A DNA stretch of 64,000 nucleotides from Kibdelosporangium sp. MJ126-NF4 (lineage in GTDB: Bacteria > Actinomycetota > Actinomycetes > Mycobacteriales > Pseudonocardiaceae): contig NZ_CDME01000015.1 in assembly GCF_000826545.1 (NCBI RefSeq), positions 200,030-264,029 on the forward strand, read 5' to 3'. This document shows, in pieces, positions 17,043 through 26,800 of this stretch; position 1 is the stretch's first letter; each line of letters begins with the position of its first letter. A program made the position numbers and the translations under genes. The notes under the pieces were generated by a model. That model did not search any database. It was not told where the DNA came from and worked only from the letters and a program-made list of their open reading frames with translations.

Positions 17043-18409
17043 CAACGAATCCGAACGTCGACGCACCCACCGCGTCGGCGGCGCCCGCGCGGGCGCAACC
17101 AAGCGCACGGTCGGTCGGGCTGCGGCTCGGTGCGCTGTTCGGCCCGGTGGTCTTCGGGGTGACGGCCGCGGGCGTCGCCCTGCCGGACGTCGCTCGTGAA
17201 CTACAGGTCACACCGGCCGCGGTGGCCTGGGTGATCACCGCGCACGCGGTGGCTCTCGGCGTCGGCACAGCGCTGTTCGGCAGGCTCGCCGACGCCCTGG
17301 GCGTGCGAACCGCGCTGCTGACCGGCGCGGTGGTGATCCTCGCGGGCACAGTTGTCTGCGTGGTGTCGCCGAACCTGGGTGTGCTGGTGGCAGGCCGGTT
17401 CCTGCTCGCGGCGGGCTCCGGGGCGATGGCGTCGTGCGCACTGACGTTGGTGGCGTCCCGTGATCCCGCCACACGACCCGCTGTCCTCGCCGGGTTCGGC
17501 GCCACCATGGCGGTGTTCTCGGCCAGTGCCACGCTGATGGGCGGTGTGGTGACGCAGTGGCTGACCTGGCGCCTGACGGTTGTGCTGCCCGTGCTGTCGG
17601 TTCTGGTCATCCCGTTCTGCCTGGTGTTGGCCACTCGGCCCGGTTCCCGACGGCCGGTCGACGCGCCCGGCGCCGCCGTGCTCACGCTCACGGTGAGCGC
17701 GTTGGTCGTGTTGATCCAGTCCCCGTCGTTGTCGTTGCCTGCCTGGCTGGTCGTCGCGGCCGCCGCTGTGGTGCTTGCCGGTGCGTCGGTGCTGGCGGTC
17801 CGTGTCCGGTCGCTGCCCACCGGTTTCCTGCCGCGGGCGCTGCTCACCGACCGGACGTACCTGCTCGCCGCCGTGGTCGGGATCGGGGTGTACGGCGGGC
17901 TGTTCGCGTCGATGTGGGCAGTCCCGCAGGTGCTGGCCAAGCAGTACGGCTGGTCTGTGCTGGTGATCGGGTTGGCGCTGTTGCCCGGTGCGGTCATCGG
18001 CGCTGTGCTGTCCCGGTTGGCCGGTCTGCTCACCTCGGGCAACGGCGGCGCCAAGCTGCTGACCGGTGCCGCTGTCACGTCCGCGCTCTGCCTTGCCGGT
18101 GCGGGGATTCTGGGCGGTGGGTGGTTGCTGCTGGTCGGCGGCGCGTCCCTCGGCTTCGCCGCGTTCGCCGTGACACAGGTGGTGACGACCGGCGTGATGT
18201 CCGTGCGCATCCCACCGGAGCGGCGCGGTGGCGCGCTGGGCATCCTGAACATGAGCTTCTTCGTCGGCGGTGGTGTCGGCACGGCCATCGCGGGCGGGCT
18301 GTCCAAGGCGATGCCGATGACCGGGGCGCTGGCCGTGGTCGCCGTGCTGCCGTTGGTGTCCGGTCTGCTCGCACTCGTACTGTCCAAAAGGGCAGCACAG
18401 TCCGCCTGA
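17039..18409 (+). CDS. MFS efflux transporter of the phenoxazinone cluster
   Basis: A 456-residue major facilitator with about 12-14 hydrophobic helices. The helix 2-3 loop motif is GRLADALGVRTALLTGA, and the N-terminal half carries FGVTAAGVALPDVARELQVT. ATG 17039 overlaps the oxidoreductase stop (ATGA), so SARP, oxidase and pump form one transcription unit. It is closed by a strong intrinsic terminator at 18422. Its location suggests export of, and self-protection against, the cluster product. Drug-proton antiport is the family norm but substrate is not readable. Confidence 0.85.
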   Translation: MTTNPNVDAPTASAAPARAQPSARSVGLRLGALFGPVVFGVTAAGVALPDVARELQVTPAAVAWVITAHAVALGVGTALFGRLADALGVRTALLTGAVVILAGTVVCVVSPNLGVLVAGRFLLAAGSGAMASCALTLVASRDPATRPAVLAGFGATMAVFSASATLMGGVVTQWLTWRLTVVLPVLSVLVIPFCLVLATRPGSRRPVDAPGAAVLTLTVSALVVLIQSPSLSLPAWLVVAAAAVVLAGASVLAVRVRSLPTGFLPRALLTDRTYLLAAVVGIGVYGGLFASMWAVPQVLAKQYGWSVLVIGLALLPGAVIGAVLSRLAGLLTSGNGGAKLLTGAAVTSALCLAGAGILGGGWLLLVGGASLGFAAFAVTQVVTTGVMSVRIPPERRGGALGILNMSFFVGGGVGTAIAGGLSKAMPMTGALAVVAVLPLVSGLLALVLSKRAAQSA

Positions 18410-18421
18410 ACAGTTCGCCCG

Positions 18422-18451
18422 AAAAGGCCCCGGCTCGCGCCGGGGCCTTTT
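18422..18451 (+). terminator. Rho-independent terminator after the MFS gene
   Basis: A thirteen-base perfect stem, AAAAGGCCCCGGC (18422-18434) and its complement (18439-18451), around a TCGC loop and ending in a short T run. It separates the SARP-oxidase-MFS unit from the reductase/tyrosinase operon, which therefore needs its own promoter in 18452-18548. Confidence 0.88.
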
Positions 18452-18548
18452 GCTTGCGCGGGAATACATCCGCGATATCCCCGCGATACGCGGCGGGCAC
18501 AGGATGGCGGGGGCAACCGGTCAAACCAGGGGGAAGGCAGGTCACTCG

Positions 18549-19595
18549 ATGAGTTCCGTGTTCGACAGCCAGGTGCGCAAGCTGACGCACTGGCATTTCT
18601 CACCGGAAACGGGGTCACCGTTCTGGCTCGGAATGCGGGACCGGCTGGACTTCGACCCGGTCGCCGACGTGCACAGCGCGGCGGACCTGAGCCGGTTCCC
18701 TGATGTGAGCGAACAGCTGCGCCAGGTCCCGGCGACGGCACTGATCCCACGCGGGCTCGCGCAGGAGACGTTCCGCGTCTACGACTCCGGTGGCACGACC
18801 GGATCCCCGAAACGCATCGTCGACAACGCCTACCGCACCAGGCTCACCACGTGGGCGTGGCAGCGGCTGCAGGAGGTCGGCATTCCGGCAACGGGCAACT
18901 GGCTGCACCTGGGGCCGAGCGGGCCGCACGTGATCTGCTTCGACGTCTCCCGCTACGCCGCACAGGCCGGTGGCGTGTTCTACACAGTCGACCTGGATCC
19001 CCGGTGGGTCAAGCACATGATCGCCACCGACCGGCCGGAGCTGGCCGCCGAGTACGTCGAGCACATCCTCGACCAGGCCGAGACCATCCTGCGCACGCAG
19101 GACATCGCGGTGCTGAACACGACACCGCCGTTGCTGGAGGCGATCTGCGCACGGCCCGAGCTGTACGACCTCGTCCGGTCGAAGGTCCACGCGATCATCT
19201 GGGCGGGAACGTCGATCAGCTCGGAGAACCTGCGGCAGCTCGACGAGGTCTTCTTCCCGGAGGCCGCGATCGTCGGCGTCTACGGCAACAGCCTGATGGG
19301 CGTGGCACCGCAGCGTCCCGCCGCCGACTCCGACACCTACAAGTGCGTGTTCGAGCCGTTCGGTGACACGACCCAGCTCGATCTGGTCGACGACAGCGGA
19401 TCCATTGTGGAGTACGGGCAACGTGGCCGGGTCCGGCTGAACCTGGTGACCGACGAGATGTTCCTGCCGAACATCCTCGAACGGGACACCGCCGTGCGCA
19501 TCCCGCCACGACCGGGCTCCGAGGTCGACGGACTCGCTGACGTGCAGACCTACCGCGCGCTCGGTGACGTCCGGATCATCGAAGGTGTCTACTGA
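18549..19595 (+). CDS. griD: LuxE-like acyl-activating subunit of an aryl carboxylic acid reductase (GriD type)
   Basis: A 348-residue adenylating protein of the LuxE acyl-protein synthetase / ANL superfamily. The nucleotide-binding loop YDSGGTTGSPKRIVDN is at about 82-97, and the adenylate region is IWAGTSISSENL then VGVYGNSLMG at about 220-250. In grixazone biosynthesis GriC and GriD together reduce 3,4-AHBA to 3-amino-4-hydroxybenzaldehyde; this subunit would activate the carboxylate with ATP. Which letter belongs to which subunit is from memory and should be treated loosely. ATG 18549 follows GGCAGG, and the stop shares one base with the next start (TGATG), so the two subunits are translationally coupled. 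Confidence 0.82.
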   Translation: MSSVFDSQVRKLTHWHFSPETGSPFWLGMRDRLDFDPVADVHSAADLSRFPDVSEQLRQVPATALIPRGLAQETFRVYDSGGTTGSPKRIVDNAYRTRLTTWAWQRLQEVGIPATGNWLHLGPSGPHVICFDVSRYAAQAGGVFYTVDLDPRWVKHMIATDRPELAAEYVEHILDQAETILRTQDIAVLNTTPPLLEAICARPELYDLVRSKVHAIIWAGTSISSENLRQLDEVFFPEAAIVGVYGNSLMGVAPQRPAADSDTYKCVFEPFGDTTQLDLVDDSGSIVEYGQRGRVRLNLVTDEMFLPNILERDTAVRIPPRPGSEVDGLADVQTYRALGDVRIIEGVY

Positions 19596-20965
19596 TGGGC
19601 ACGGTTGTCGCCGTCGACCCGATCATCGGCGGTAAGGACGCGCGCAGCTCGGACCGTTCCGTCCTGTACAGCGTGCTCGGCGCCCCACTCGCGGACATCG
19701 GTATGGCGCCACGGTTACAGGCGCAGGCGGCGCTCAACCAGATCAGGGCGGACGCGGACGGCGTACCACCGGACTCATCGATCTTCAGCACCGCGGCCCA
19801 GCTGTTCGCGGACTCCACTGTGGATGGCCAGTCGGCCGACGAGTACACGGCGAGCGTGACCGCGTCCACCGGGCTCACCGCGGCCACTGTCCGGCAGGCA
19901 GTGCGGGAGCTGGTCGAGGAGATCGAGGATCTGCCCGCGAGCACACGGGCCAACCTGCCGGACACGGATCTGGGCAATGGGTTCCGCACCCGCTGGGTGG
20001 CGCGCGGCCGGGTCTTCGCCGGAGTGATGGCCAGCAACCACCCCGGCCCGAACGTGTCGTGGGTGCGGGCATTGTTCCACGGCTACAGCGTCATCATCCG
20101 GCCGGGCAGCCGGGATCCGTTCACCCCCTTGCGGTTGATCGCCGCGCTCACCCAGGCGGGCCTGCCCGCGAACCGGATCGCATTCCTGCCGTGCGCACAC
20201 GAGGTGGGCACCTTCCTGCTGCGGCAAGCTGATCGAGGCATCATCTACGGCGGCGAGCGCGCCGTGCGGACGTGGCGTCAGGATGACACGGTCGCCGTCC
20301 GAGGGCCGGGGAGCACGAAGGCACTGCTGGATTCGGCGTTGACCGACGAACTGGTCCGGCACCTGGTCGCGTCCGCGTCCTTCGACGGCGGAACGCGGTG
20401 CACGAACCTGTCGGCGCTGCTCACCAGCGAGTCACCCGCCGAGGTCGCCGACGTGCTGGCCGAGCGGCTGAGCTCGTTGCCGGTCCTGCCCGCGGACGAT
20501 CCCACCGCGCGGCTGCTCGTGGTCGACCGCAAACGCGCCGACCAGTTGCGCACCCAGACAGCGGACCTGCGGCACACACTGAACGACCACTCCGCACGGT
20601 ACGACGAACACGATCCCGTGGTCGAACTCCCGGACGGCTCGTTCCTGCCACGCCCATTGGTGTTGTCCGCCGACCGGGCCGACCATCCCGCGGTCGGAAC
20701 GGAACTGCCGTTCCCGTTCCTGGTCGTCGCCCCGTGGACGCCGCAGGACGGGATCGCGCCGCTGCGCGGGTCGCTGGTGCTGAACCTGATGACGCAGCGG
20801 ACCGACATCGTCGACGCCGCCGTGCGGGAGCCCAGCGTGCGCAAGGTGACCATGGGCCCGGTCCTGCCATGGACCGCGGTCCCGGGAATCCCCCACGACG
20901 ACAACTACACGCAGTTCCTGCTCGAACCCAAGGGAATCGTCGACGCGGACGCGATCGGCGCGTGA
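19595..20965 (+). CDS. griC: LuxC-like acyl-CoA/acyl reductase subunit of an aryl carboxylic acid reductase (GriC type)
   Basis: A 456-residue member of the LuxC/aldehyde-dehydrogenase-like reductase family that uses NADPH to reduce the activated acyl group to an aldehyde. Recognisable stretches are MASNHPGPNVSWVRALFHGY at about 145-164, VIIRPGSRDPFTP at about 166, GIIYGGERAVRTW at about 215, and FDGGTRCTNLSALL at about 264-277, whose Cys is the likely catalytic thiol. Its start overlaps the partner stop by one base, and its own stop overlaps ATG 20965 just before the MelC1-like gene. Together with the preceding gene it would convert 3,4-AHBA to its aldehyde, the grixazone A precursor. Confidence 0.83.
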   Translation: MGTVVAVDPIIGGKDARSSDRSVLYSVLGAPLADIGMAPRLQAQAALNQIRADADGVPPDSSIFSTAAQLFADSTVDGQSADEYTASVTASTGLTAATVRQAVRELVEEIEDLPASTRANLPDTDLGNGFRTRWVARGRVFAGVMASNHPGPNVSWVRALFHGYSVIIRPGSRDPFTPLRLIAALTQAGLPANRIAFLPCAHEVGTFLLRQADRGIIYGGERAVRTWRQDDTVAVRGPGSTKALLDSALTDELVRHLVASASFDGGTRCTNLSALLTSESPAEVADVLAERLSSLPVLPADDPTARLLVVDRKRADQLRTQTADLRHTLNDHSARYDEHDPVVELPDGSFLPRPLVLSADRADHPAVGTELPFPFLVVAPWTPQDGIAPLRGSLVLNLMTQRTDIVDAAVREPSVRKVTMGPVLPWTAVPGIPHDDNYTQFLLEPKGIVDADAIGA

Positions 20966-20988
20966 TGACAGCGAAGGAAGGTACTGGG

Positions 20989-21339
20989 GTGTCAATCGAC
21001 CGGCGCGACGCGCTCAAGATCGGTGTGATGGCCGCAGCCAGCATGGCCGCGGTCGGCACAGCAGGTGTACTCGGCGCACAGGCCATCGCGGATGGTGGCG
21101 AGGACAGCCAAGCACACGCGGAGAAGTACAAGGGACGTGACATCAGCGTCAGCGAGGTCAACGGCGAACCGGTCGCACACATCGACGGCGTGCCACTGCA
21201 CCTGATGAAGCTGGGCGACGACGCCTACATGAGCGCGTTGTGCCACTACGAGATCGTGGACAGCCCCCTGGTCGCCGCCCGCCGAGCTGTCGACGAGCTG
21301 CGCGGCGCCAACCTGCTCGCCATCGCACACCACGTCTGA
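20989..21339 (+). CDS. griE: MelC1-like tyrosinase cofactor / copper chaperone (GriE type), Tat-exported
   Basis: A 116-residue protein that delivers copper to, and escorts, the tyrosinase encoded next. GTG 20989 gives [20 protein letters not shown], a twin-arginine (RRxxLK) signal followed by a hydrophobic stretch to about residue 35. The mature part has [13 protein letters not shown] and [19 protein letters not shown], the conserved His/Cys/Met region of MelC1 proteins. GAAGGAAGG at 20973-20981 is seven bases before the GTG and decides the start. An in-frame ATG at 20965 overlaps the previous stop but would put eight residues before the Tat motif. The pair GriE/GriF is the expected chaperone-oxidase couple. 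Confidence 0.82.
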   Translation: MSIDRRDALKIGVMAAASMAAVGTAGVLGAQAIADGGEDSQAHAEKYKGRDISVSEVNGEPVAHIDGVPLHLMKLGDDAYMSALCHYEIVDSPLVAARRAVDELRGANLLAIAHHV

Positions 21340-21350
21340 GGGAAACCACC

Positions 21351-22271
21351 ATGGTCCACATCCGCAAGAACCACCTCGACATGACCGCCGACGAGAAACG
21401 GCGGTTCATCAACGCGGTACTGGAGATCAAACGCAGGGGCATCTACGACAAGTTCGTCGCGCTGCACATCAAGGTGAACTCACGCGACTACATCGACAAG
21501 GAGAGCGGCAAACGACTCGGGCACGTCAACCCGGCGTTCCTGCCGTGGCACCGCCAGTACCTGATGCGGTTCGAGAACGAACTGCGCAAGGTGGACCACA
21601 GGGTCACGTTGCCCTACTGGGACTGGACCATCGACCACGGCGAGAACTCACCACTGTGGGCAGAGGAGTTCATGGGCGGCAACGGCCGCCCCGGTGACCG
21701 TCGAGTGATGACCGGCCCATTCGCACGGGACAACGGCTGGCGGCTCAATATCAGCGTGATCCCGTACGGCCCGGAGAACCCAGCGCTCAACGGCCACTAC
21801 ACCACCGACGACCGCGACTACCTGGTCCGCGACTTCGGCACACTGACGCCGAACCTGCCGACACCGGCAGAACTGGAACAGACGCTGGCGCTGAAGGTGT
21901 ACGACTGTCCACCATGGAATCACACGTCGGGTGGCGTTCCGCCGTACGACAGCTTCCGCAACCACCTTGAGGGATACACCAAGTTCGAGTGGGAGCCCCG
22001 ACTCGGCAAGCTGCACGGCGCAGCACACGTGTGGACCGGCGGACACATGATGTACATCGGCTCACCCAACGACCCGGTGTTCTTCCTCAACCACTGCTTC
22101 ATCGACAAGTGCTGGGCGATGTGGGCCGAGCGCAATCCGGAAGTGCCACACTACCTTCCCCTGGTCGACACCAAGGACGTTCCGGACATCGACACGAAAC
22201 TGGGACCGTGGCACACGATGACGCCACACGACCTCATCGATCACAAGAAGTGGTACCACTACGATAGCTGA
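21351..22271 (+). CDS. griF: Tyrosinase-family o-aminophenol oxidase (GriF type)
   Basis: Type 3 copper oxidase of 306 residues. CuA ligands are His in FVALHIKVN (about 41), GHVNPAF (about 57) and LPWHRQYL (about 66). CuB ligands are in [14 protein letters not shown] (about 221-234) and [10 protein letters not shown] (about 250), with the YWDWT core after CuA. GriF oxidises o-aminophenols, including 3-amino-4-hydroxybenzaldehyde, to quinone imines that couple into a phenoxazinone chromophore. A conventional melanin tyrosinase is the alternative, but the upstream aminohydroxybenzoate and reductase genes make the o-aminophenol role far more likely. It has no signal peptide of its own and would be co-exported with the Tat-tagged chaperone. 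Last gene of the operon; element A begins 13 bases after the stop. Confidence 0.87.
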   Translation: MVHIRKNHLDMTADEKRRFINAVLEIKRRGIYDKFVALHIKVNSRDYIDKESGKRLGHVNPAFLPWHRQYLMRFENELRKVDHRVTLPYWDWTIDHGENSPLWAEEFMGGNGRPGDRRVMTGPFARDNGWRLNISVIPYGPENPALNGHYTTDDRDYLVRDFGTLTPNLPTPAELEQTLALKVYDCPPWNHTSGGVPPYDSFRNHLEGYTKFEWEPRLGKLHGAAHVWTGGHMMYIGSPNDPVFFLNHCFIDKCWAMWAERNPEVPHYLPLVDTKDVPDIDTKLGPWHTMTPHDLIDHKKWYHYDS

Positions 22272-22284
22272 CCCACCGGGGCCA

Positions 22285-23333
22285 GGCAGGTTCCGTCGAA
22301 GTCGGGCTTGGCGCGCAAAGCGAGCACATGAGGGCACGCGCGCAAAGGGCCTCGCGCGCAAGACGCCACGCGCGCAAGAGGCCTTGCGCGTAAGTGGGCA
22401 AGCGGGCGAGAGGCCTTGCGCGCAAGCGCATGGGTGGGCGAGAGGCCTTGCGCGCAAGCGCATGGGTGGGCGAGAGGCCTTGCGCGCGAGCGCATGGGTG
22501 GGTTTCGTGGTTGGTTTCCTCCCGTATGGCCTGGGCGAAGCCATACCACGGCGTGTCGGGAGGTCGGCCTACGAAACTGGCGTGCCCAGCGCGAGGCGAT
22601 ACCGACCTCCCGGCACGCCGTGGTTTCCTCCGGCAGGACATACGGGAGGGAACCGACCACGCCTCTCTACCACTGGACCCAGGAAATCACGTGAGCACAG
22701 CCAACCGGGTGAACAGACCACGTGTTGGTCTCCCTCTCGGAGGCCTGCCGTCCGGCGAGGACCTTCTTTTTCTTGTCGCAAAAGAAAAAAGAGATGCCTC
22801 GCCGGCGGGCAGGCCGCCAAGAGGGGACACAACAGACACTCGGTTTGCCGAGCCGGTTCGCTGAACCCGCGTGACTTCCTGGGTCAAGTGGGGCGTGGGG
22901 TGCCCCTCCCGTATGGCCTGCCCAAGGGAACCACAGGCTGTCAAGAGGTCGGTAGGGCCTGCGCTGTGGGTTGGGTTGCGTAGGCCGACCTCCTGACAGC
23001 CAGTGGTTGGCTTCGCCCAGGCCATACGGGAGGGACACCCCACGAACCACACCCATGCGCTATGCGCGCAAGCCAAACACCTCTCCGCTTTGCGCGCAAG
23101 CCAAACACCGCTGCGCTCACGCACACGCCACACCCCCGCGCTCACCCGCTCACGCGCACCCCCTGCGCATTGCGCGCAAGCCACACCCCCCCCGCTCGCG
23201 CGCATGCGACATGCGCCTGCGCTCACGTGCGCCTTGCGCACCCTGCGCTCATACGCGGCTGCCGCCCTTCAGCCGGAACCCGCGCACACCATCCACAACA
23301 CGACCGACTTCCCGACTTTGACGGGACCCTGCC
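22285..23333. repeat. Nested palindromic element, copy A (complete)
   Basis: About 1.05 kb with no credible gene. Ends are inverted: GGCAGGTTCCGTCGAAGTC at 22285 and, on the other strand from 23333, GGCAGGGTCCCGTCAAAGTC. The element is symmetric about base 22777. A central hairpin (about 22732-22826) has GC-rich arms and an AT-rich tip of TTCTTTTT/AAAGAAAAAA type. On each side, 258 bases from the axis, sits another large imperfect hairpin (22519-22650 and 22905-23034) built on CCTCCCGTATGGCC and its complement. Linkers carrying TGACCCAGGAA-type sequence are also inverted about the axis. Outer flanks hold many copies of TTGCGCGCAA, itself a palindrome. Copies B and C are the same family in opposite orientation. 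Confidence 0.88.
22408..22503 (+). repeat. Three tandem 32-base repeats inside copy A
   Basis: Three back-to-back 32-base units start GAGAGGCCTTGCGCGCAAGC and end ATGGGTGGG. The third differs by a few bases (GCGCGAG for GCGCAAG). Each contains the palindrome TTGCGCGCAA. They form the left flank of the first large hairpin. Confidence 0.9.
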
Positions 23334-23410
23334 GGGTCGGGCGGCGCGACCTACCTCGACGGGATATCGTTCGTCGTCGGTAGAGCACCTGAAGAAGGGT
23401 GAGCCGCTCT

Positions 23411-23836
23411 GTGCGTCGTGTGTGGCTGGGGATCACTGTTCTCGCGGTCTTCGTGCTGCCGTCCTGCGGAAATCCGCCGGACGGCGGACAACCGGTGACC
23501 TCGACCGACAGTCACGCACCGGCACCTGTGGCGCCGACCACTGCGCAGAGCGAGTTGCACAAGCACCTAGTGGACCTGAAGCTGCTGGTGGCCAGCGGTC
23601 CCTGCGCACCGCAGGAGTGCGTTCAACGGGCCCAGTCGATCCTGGCTCGGTCCGTCGCGATCAGGAGGACCATTCTGGACAGCCCCGACCGGGGGCGGTT
23701 GCGGCCCGCGGTGGACATCGTGGACAGACTGGCCGGGATCTCCGCCGACCAGGCCGGTGATCCGGGGATTCAGCGGCAGATCGTCGAGGTCGGTGTCGAG
23801 CTCGTCGACTGGCTGGGCAGGAACGTCACGTGGTGA
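23411..23836 (+). CDS. Small putative lipoprotein
   Basis: A 141-residue exported protein of unknown function. From GTG 23411 the N-terminus is basic and then hydrophobic and ends in a lipobox-like LPSCG at about residues 16-20, followed by a Pro/Thr/Ser-rich linker and an alpha-helical region with two further Cys (GPCAPQECVQRAQ). GTG 23399 in the same frame directly abuts the GAAGAAGG ribosome site and is a less likely start. It converges on the RHS gene and shares a bidirectional terminator with it. It is not co-directional with the toxin, so there is no positional support for an immunity role. No family recognised. Confidence 0.62.
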   Translation: MRRVWLGITVLAVFVLPSCGNPPDGGQPVTSTDSHAPAPVAPTTAQSELHKHLVDLKLLVASGPCAPQECVQRAQSILARSVAIRRTILDSPDRGRLRPAVDIVDRLAGISADQAGDPGIQRQIVEVGVELVDWLGRNVTW

Positions 23837-23874
23837 GGCGGGGAGCCAGGCAAGGGGTCCTGACTCCCCGCTCA
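23834..23874. terminator. Bidirectional terminator between lipoprotein and RHS genes
   Basis: Stem GCGGGGAG-CAGG (23838-23850) pairs with CCTG-CTCCCCGC (23859-23871) with one mismatch and a loop of about eight bases. It starts right after the stop at 23836 and ends 8 bases before the RHS stop, so it can serve both convergent genes. Confidence 0.75.
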
Positions 23875-23881
23875 TCCAGCC

Positions 23882-26800
23882 CTACTGGTTCCGTGGGTGG
23901 AACGTGATGTAGGGCCTGCTCTTGTCGAGTGTCGTGTTGAGGAAGTCGATCCGCCGACCCACACCGAGTTCGATCGGACCGAGCGGCAGCGAGTTGCCGA
24001 CCTTCTTCTTCGTCTTGTTGTTCATCCCCTCGATGATGTAGTCCCAGTCCGATTCGGCATGCACGTTGCCACCGGCCCGGCTGCCGACCAGGGTGATCGG
24101 CCTGCCGATCTTGTCGGCCGCGTTCTGGATTCGTCTGGCCTCAGCGGCGGTGATGTTGCCCAACGACGCCCCGCCGCCGACTTCCGGCCCACACGCGTTG
24201 TGCACCAGCACCGGCTTGCCCGCGACCAGCACGAAGTACGTGTGCAGCCCGGCGACTGTCATGTTGTGCGCCGTCGCCCACCGCGCTGTCTCCTCGCGCA
24301 GGCCCGACACGTGAACCTGATCGCCTGACGCGGTCGTCAGGCTGTCACCGGCATCGAGTTCGTCGGCCCGCTGCCACTGCCGGTCGGTCGCGTTCCAGAA
24401 TGGATGGTCCTCGGTCGTGGCGACCTTCGCGCCGTCCTGTGTGGTCAGGTCCACGACCACATCGTGGTGCGACCAGACAGCCGTGACTGTTCTCGGCGCT
24501 GATGTGCCGCTCTGCGGATCGGCGGCGAGCACTTCCTCACCGACCTTGACCTCGGCGATCGGCTTGGTCGTTCCGTCAGCCATCACCACGTGGGTGTCCC
24601 CGGTGAAGCTGCAGAACCACCTGGTGACGTCACCCGCCGCCTCGCCGCCCTCGTCGAGTGCCTTGCCCGCCTTGCCGATCTTCCCTATCTTGCCGATCTT
24701 CCCGAGCGGCAGGTCGGCGAGGATCCACAGGCACGACTCCTCACCGTTGACGCAGCCGTCGATGCTGCTGATGACTCCGAGCGGGGACAGCTCGAACAGC
24801 ATCTGGCCGAACTCGGGATTGTCGAGCTCCAGCATCCCGTTCATGTCGGCGAACGAGCAGAACGACCTGTCATTGGGCGTGGGACGTTGACAGATTCCCT
24901 TCGCCCAGTCGCTGAGCGCCTCCTGGTACTCACCCGGCCGGTAGCTCGCGCCACCGGGCAGCCGTCCCTTCAGCTCGTCGAACGTCGGCGCGCGCCGGTC
25001 GAAGATGATCGGCTGGATCCGCCAGTCCTTGTTCTGCCCGGTCGCGATCTCGTAGCGCTTCTGCTCCATCCTTGGCCCGATCGGCGAGAGCCTGTTGGGT
25101 GGTCCGGCCGCCCAGACGGACGTCTCGCCTTTCGTGTGGTGGTAGTAGTCGCACATGTCGCAGTACGCCCCGGACGGGTCGCTGAAGGTGGTCGGGTTGT
25201 TGTTGCTGTAGGTGTACCCGTTCATCTGTTGCGCGTCAGCCGGGTTGAGGATCGGGTCGACGGACATGAACCGCCCGGTCGACGGATCGTACTGGCGTGC
25301 GCCGAGATTCGTCAGCCCGGTGCTCTTGTCCTGTGTGCCACCGACGAATCCGTGGTCGTTCGGCCAGGCCGTCGCGGTACCTCGGGCCTCGCCGAACGGC
25401 AACTGCCTGCGTCGGGTGACGTCGAGCTCGGCCGATCCGATCGAGATCTGCTCGGTGTTCTGGTGGTCGCCCGCGAGCCAGGTCAACTGCCCCTTGCCCG
25501 TGCGCATCGCGATGCCCTTGCCCGCGTGGGTGTAGTAGCGCGTGACAGTGGGGTTGCCACCGCTGAGGTTGAGCCGCAGTTCCTGACCGTCCAGGTACAC
25601 CGTCGTGTTGTCCGGCTCGCGGCGGATGAGCCGGTTGCCGTCGGCGTCGTACACGAACGACGTGCTCTTGCCGTCCTGGGTGATCTTGCCCAGCTTGCCC
25701 TCGATGTCCCAGGTGAACTCCTGGTTGCCCTTGCGCGTGACGGCACCGGTCAGGCTGTACTTGTACTCCTCGCTCTTGTCCACGCCTGGGCCGTTGGTCG
25801 TGACGGAGCTGAGTGCGTGTGCGTGATCGGGTACGTCGTAGTTGTACGACTTGGTCGTGTCGCCGCCTGCCGCGTGCTGGGTCTCGACCTTCCGGTTCCC
25901 GGCCTTGTCGTAGGTGTAGGAGTGCCAGTAGGGCGCGGGACCGGCGAGACCGTTCACTGCGGGATCGGCCTTGCAGCCCTCGTTGGGCTTCCACGTCGAC
26001 ACGGCCGGAGTCCACGCCTCGGTGGTCCGCCGGAGGTAGTCGTGCCGGAAGCACTGGACGTCCACTGTGGGCGGCTGGGCCTGCGGGACGTCCGCGATGG
26101 ACGTGACCGTCCCGGCCGGGTCGTAGGTGTAGTTGGTGTCCGCCACCATCGGTGACGTCAGTTCGGCGTCCACCACTGTCCGGCTCAGCCGCCGGGTGTC
26201 GGTCTCGTAGTAGAACGACTGCCAGACGCGTTTGTCGCCCGTGCCTTGGTGCAACCGGGCGATCTCGCCGTACCGGGTGTACTCGGTCGCGGTGACGTGC
26301 TCGAAGGTCTTGCCGTCGTACCCGCCCCAGCTCCTGTTCATCGGGCCGACGTCGTGGTAGCGGTAGCTGACCGTCTCGGCGGGCAGTTCGCCCGCCTTCG
26401 CGTAGGACTGGCTGGAGATCGTGCCGTCCGGGTTGTACCCGGAGTACGAGTCGTAGTTTCCGGCAAGGAGTCCCTCGGCGGCCGGGATGCTCAACATGGT
26501 CCCGGTGGCTTGATAGAACTGGTTGTACGAGAGGACTTTCCTGGTGTACGCGTCCGTGCCGACGTACCGCGTCGAGGATGCCAGGTATCCCTTGCCTTTG
26601 GCGACCGTGTCATAGGTCCACTCGGCCAGCTTGGTGCCGCCGACGCGGTCGGCGAACGTACTGGTCTTGCGGCCGAGACCGTCGTAGGAGTAGGCGACTG
26701 TGCCACCACCGGCGTCACGGATCGAGGTCAGCTGGTTGGCGTCGTCGTAGGTCAGCGTCGACGTCCCGCCGTCCGGGTCCACATTGGTCCGCATGCGGCC

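Noticed and set aside
21351..22271. Simple melanin-producing tyrosinase (melC2)
   Set aside because: Family fits, but the co-operonic aryl acid reductase and upstream 3,4-AHBA genes match the grixazone o-aminophenol oxidase context much better.
22408..22503. Possible CRISPR array
   Set aside because: The repeats are directly adjacent with no unique spacers and no cas genes are nearby.
22300..23340. Several 90-200-codon open frames inside palindromic elements A and B
   Set aside because: They occur in many frames on both strands, mirror each other because the DNA is palindromic, and have no ribosome sites or protein-like composition.
23411..23836. Lipoprotein as the immunity protein of the RHS toxin
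   Set aside because: It is on the opposite strand, convergent, with its own terminator. Immunity genes normally follow the toxin co-directionally. Not excluded experimentally, but position gives no support.
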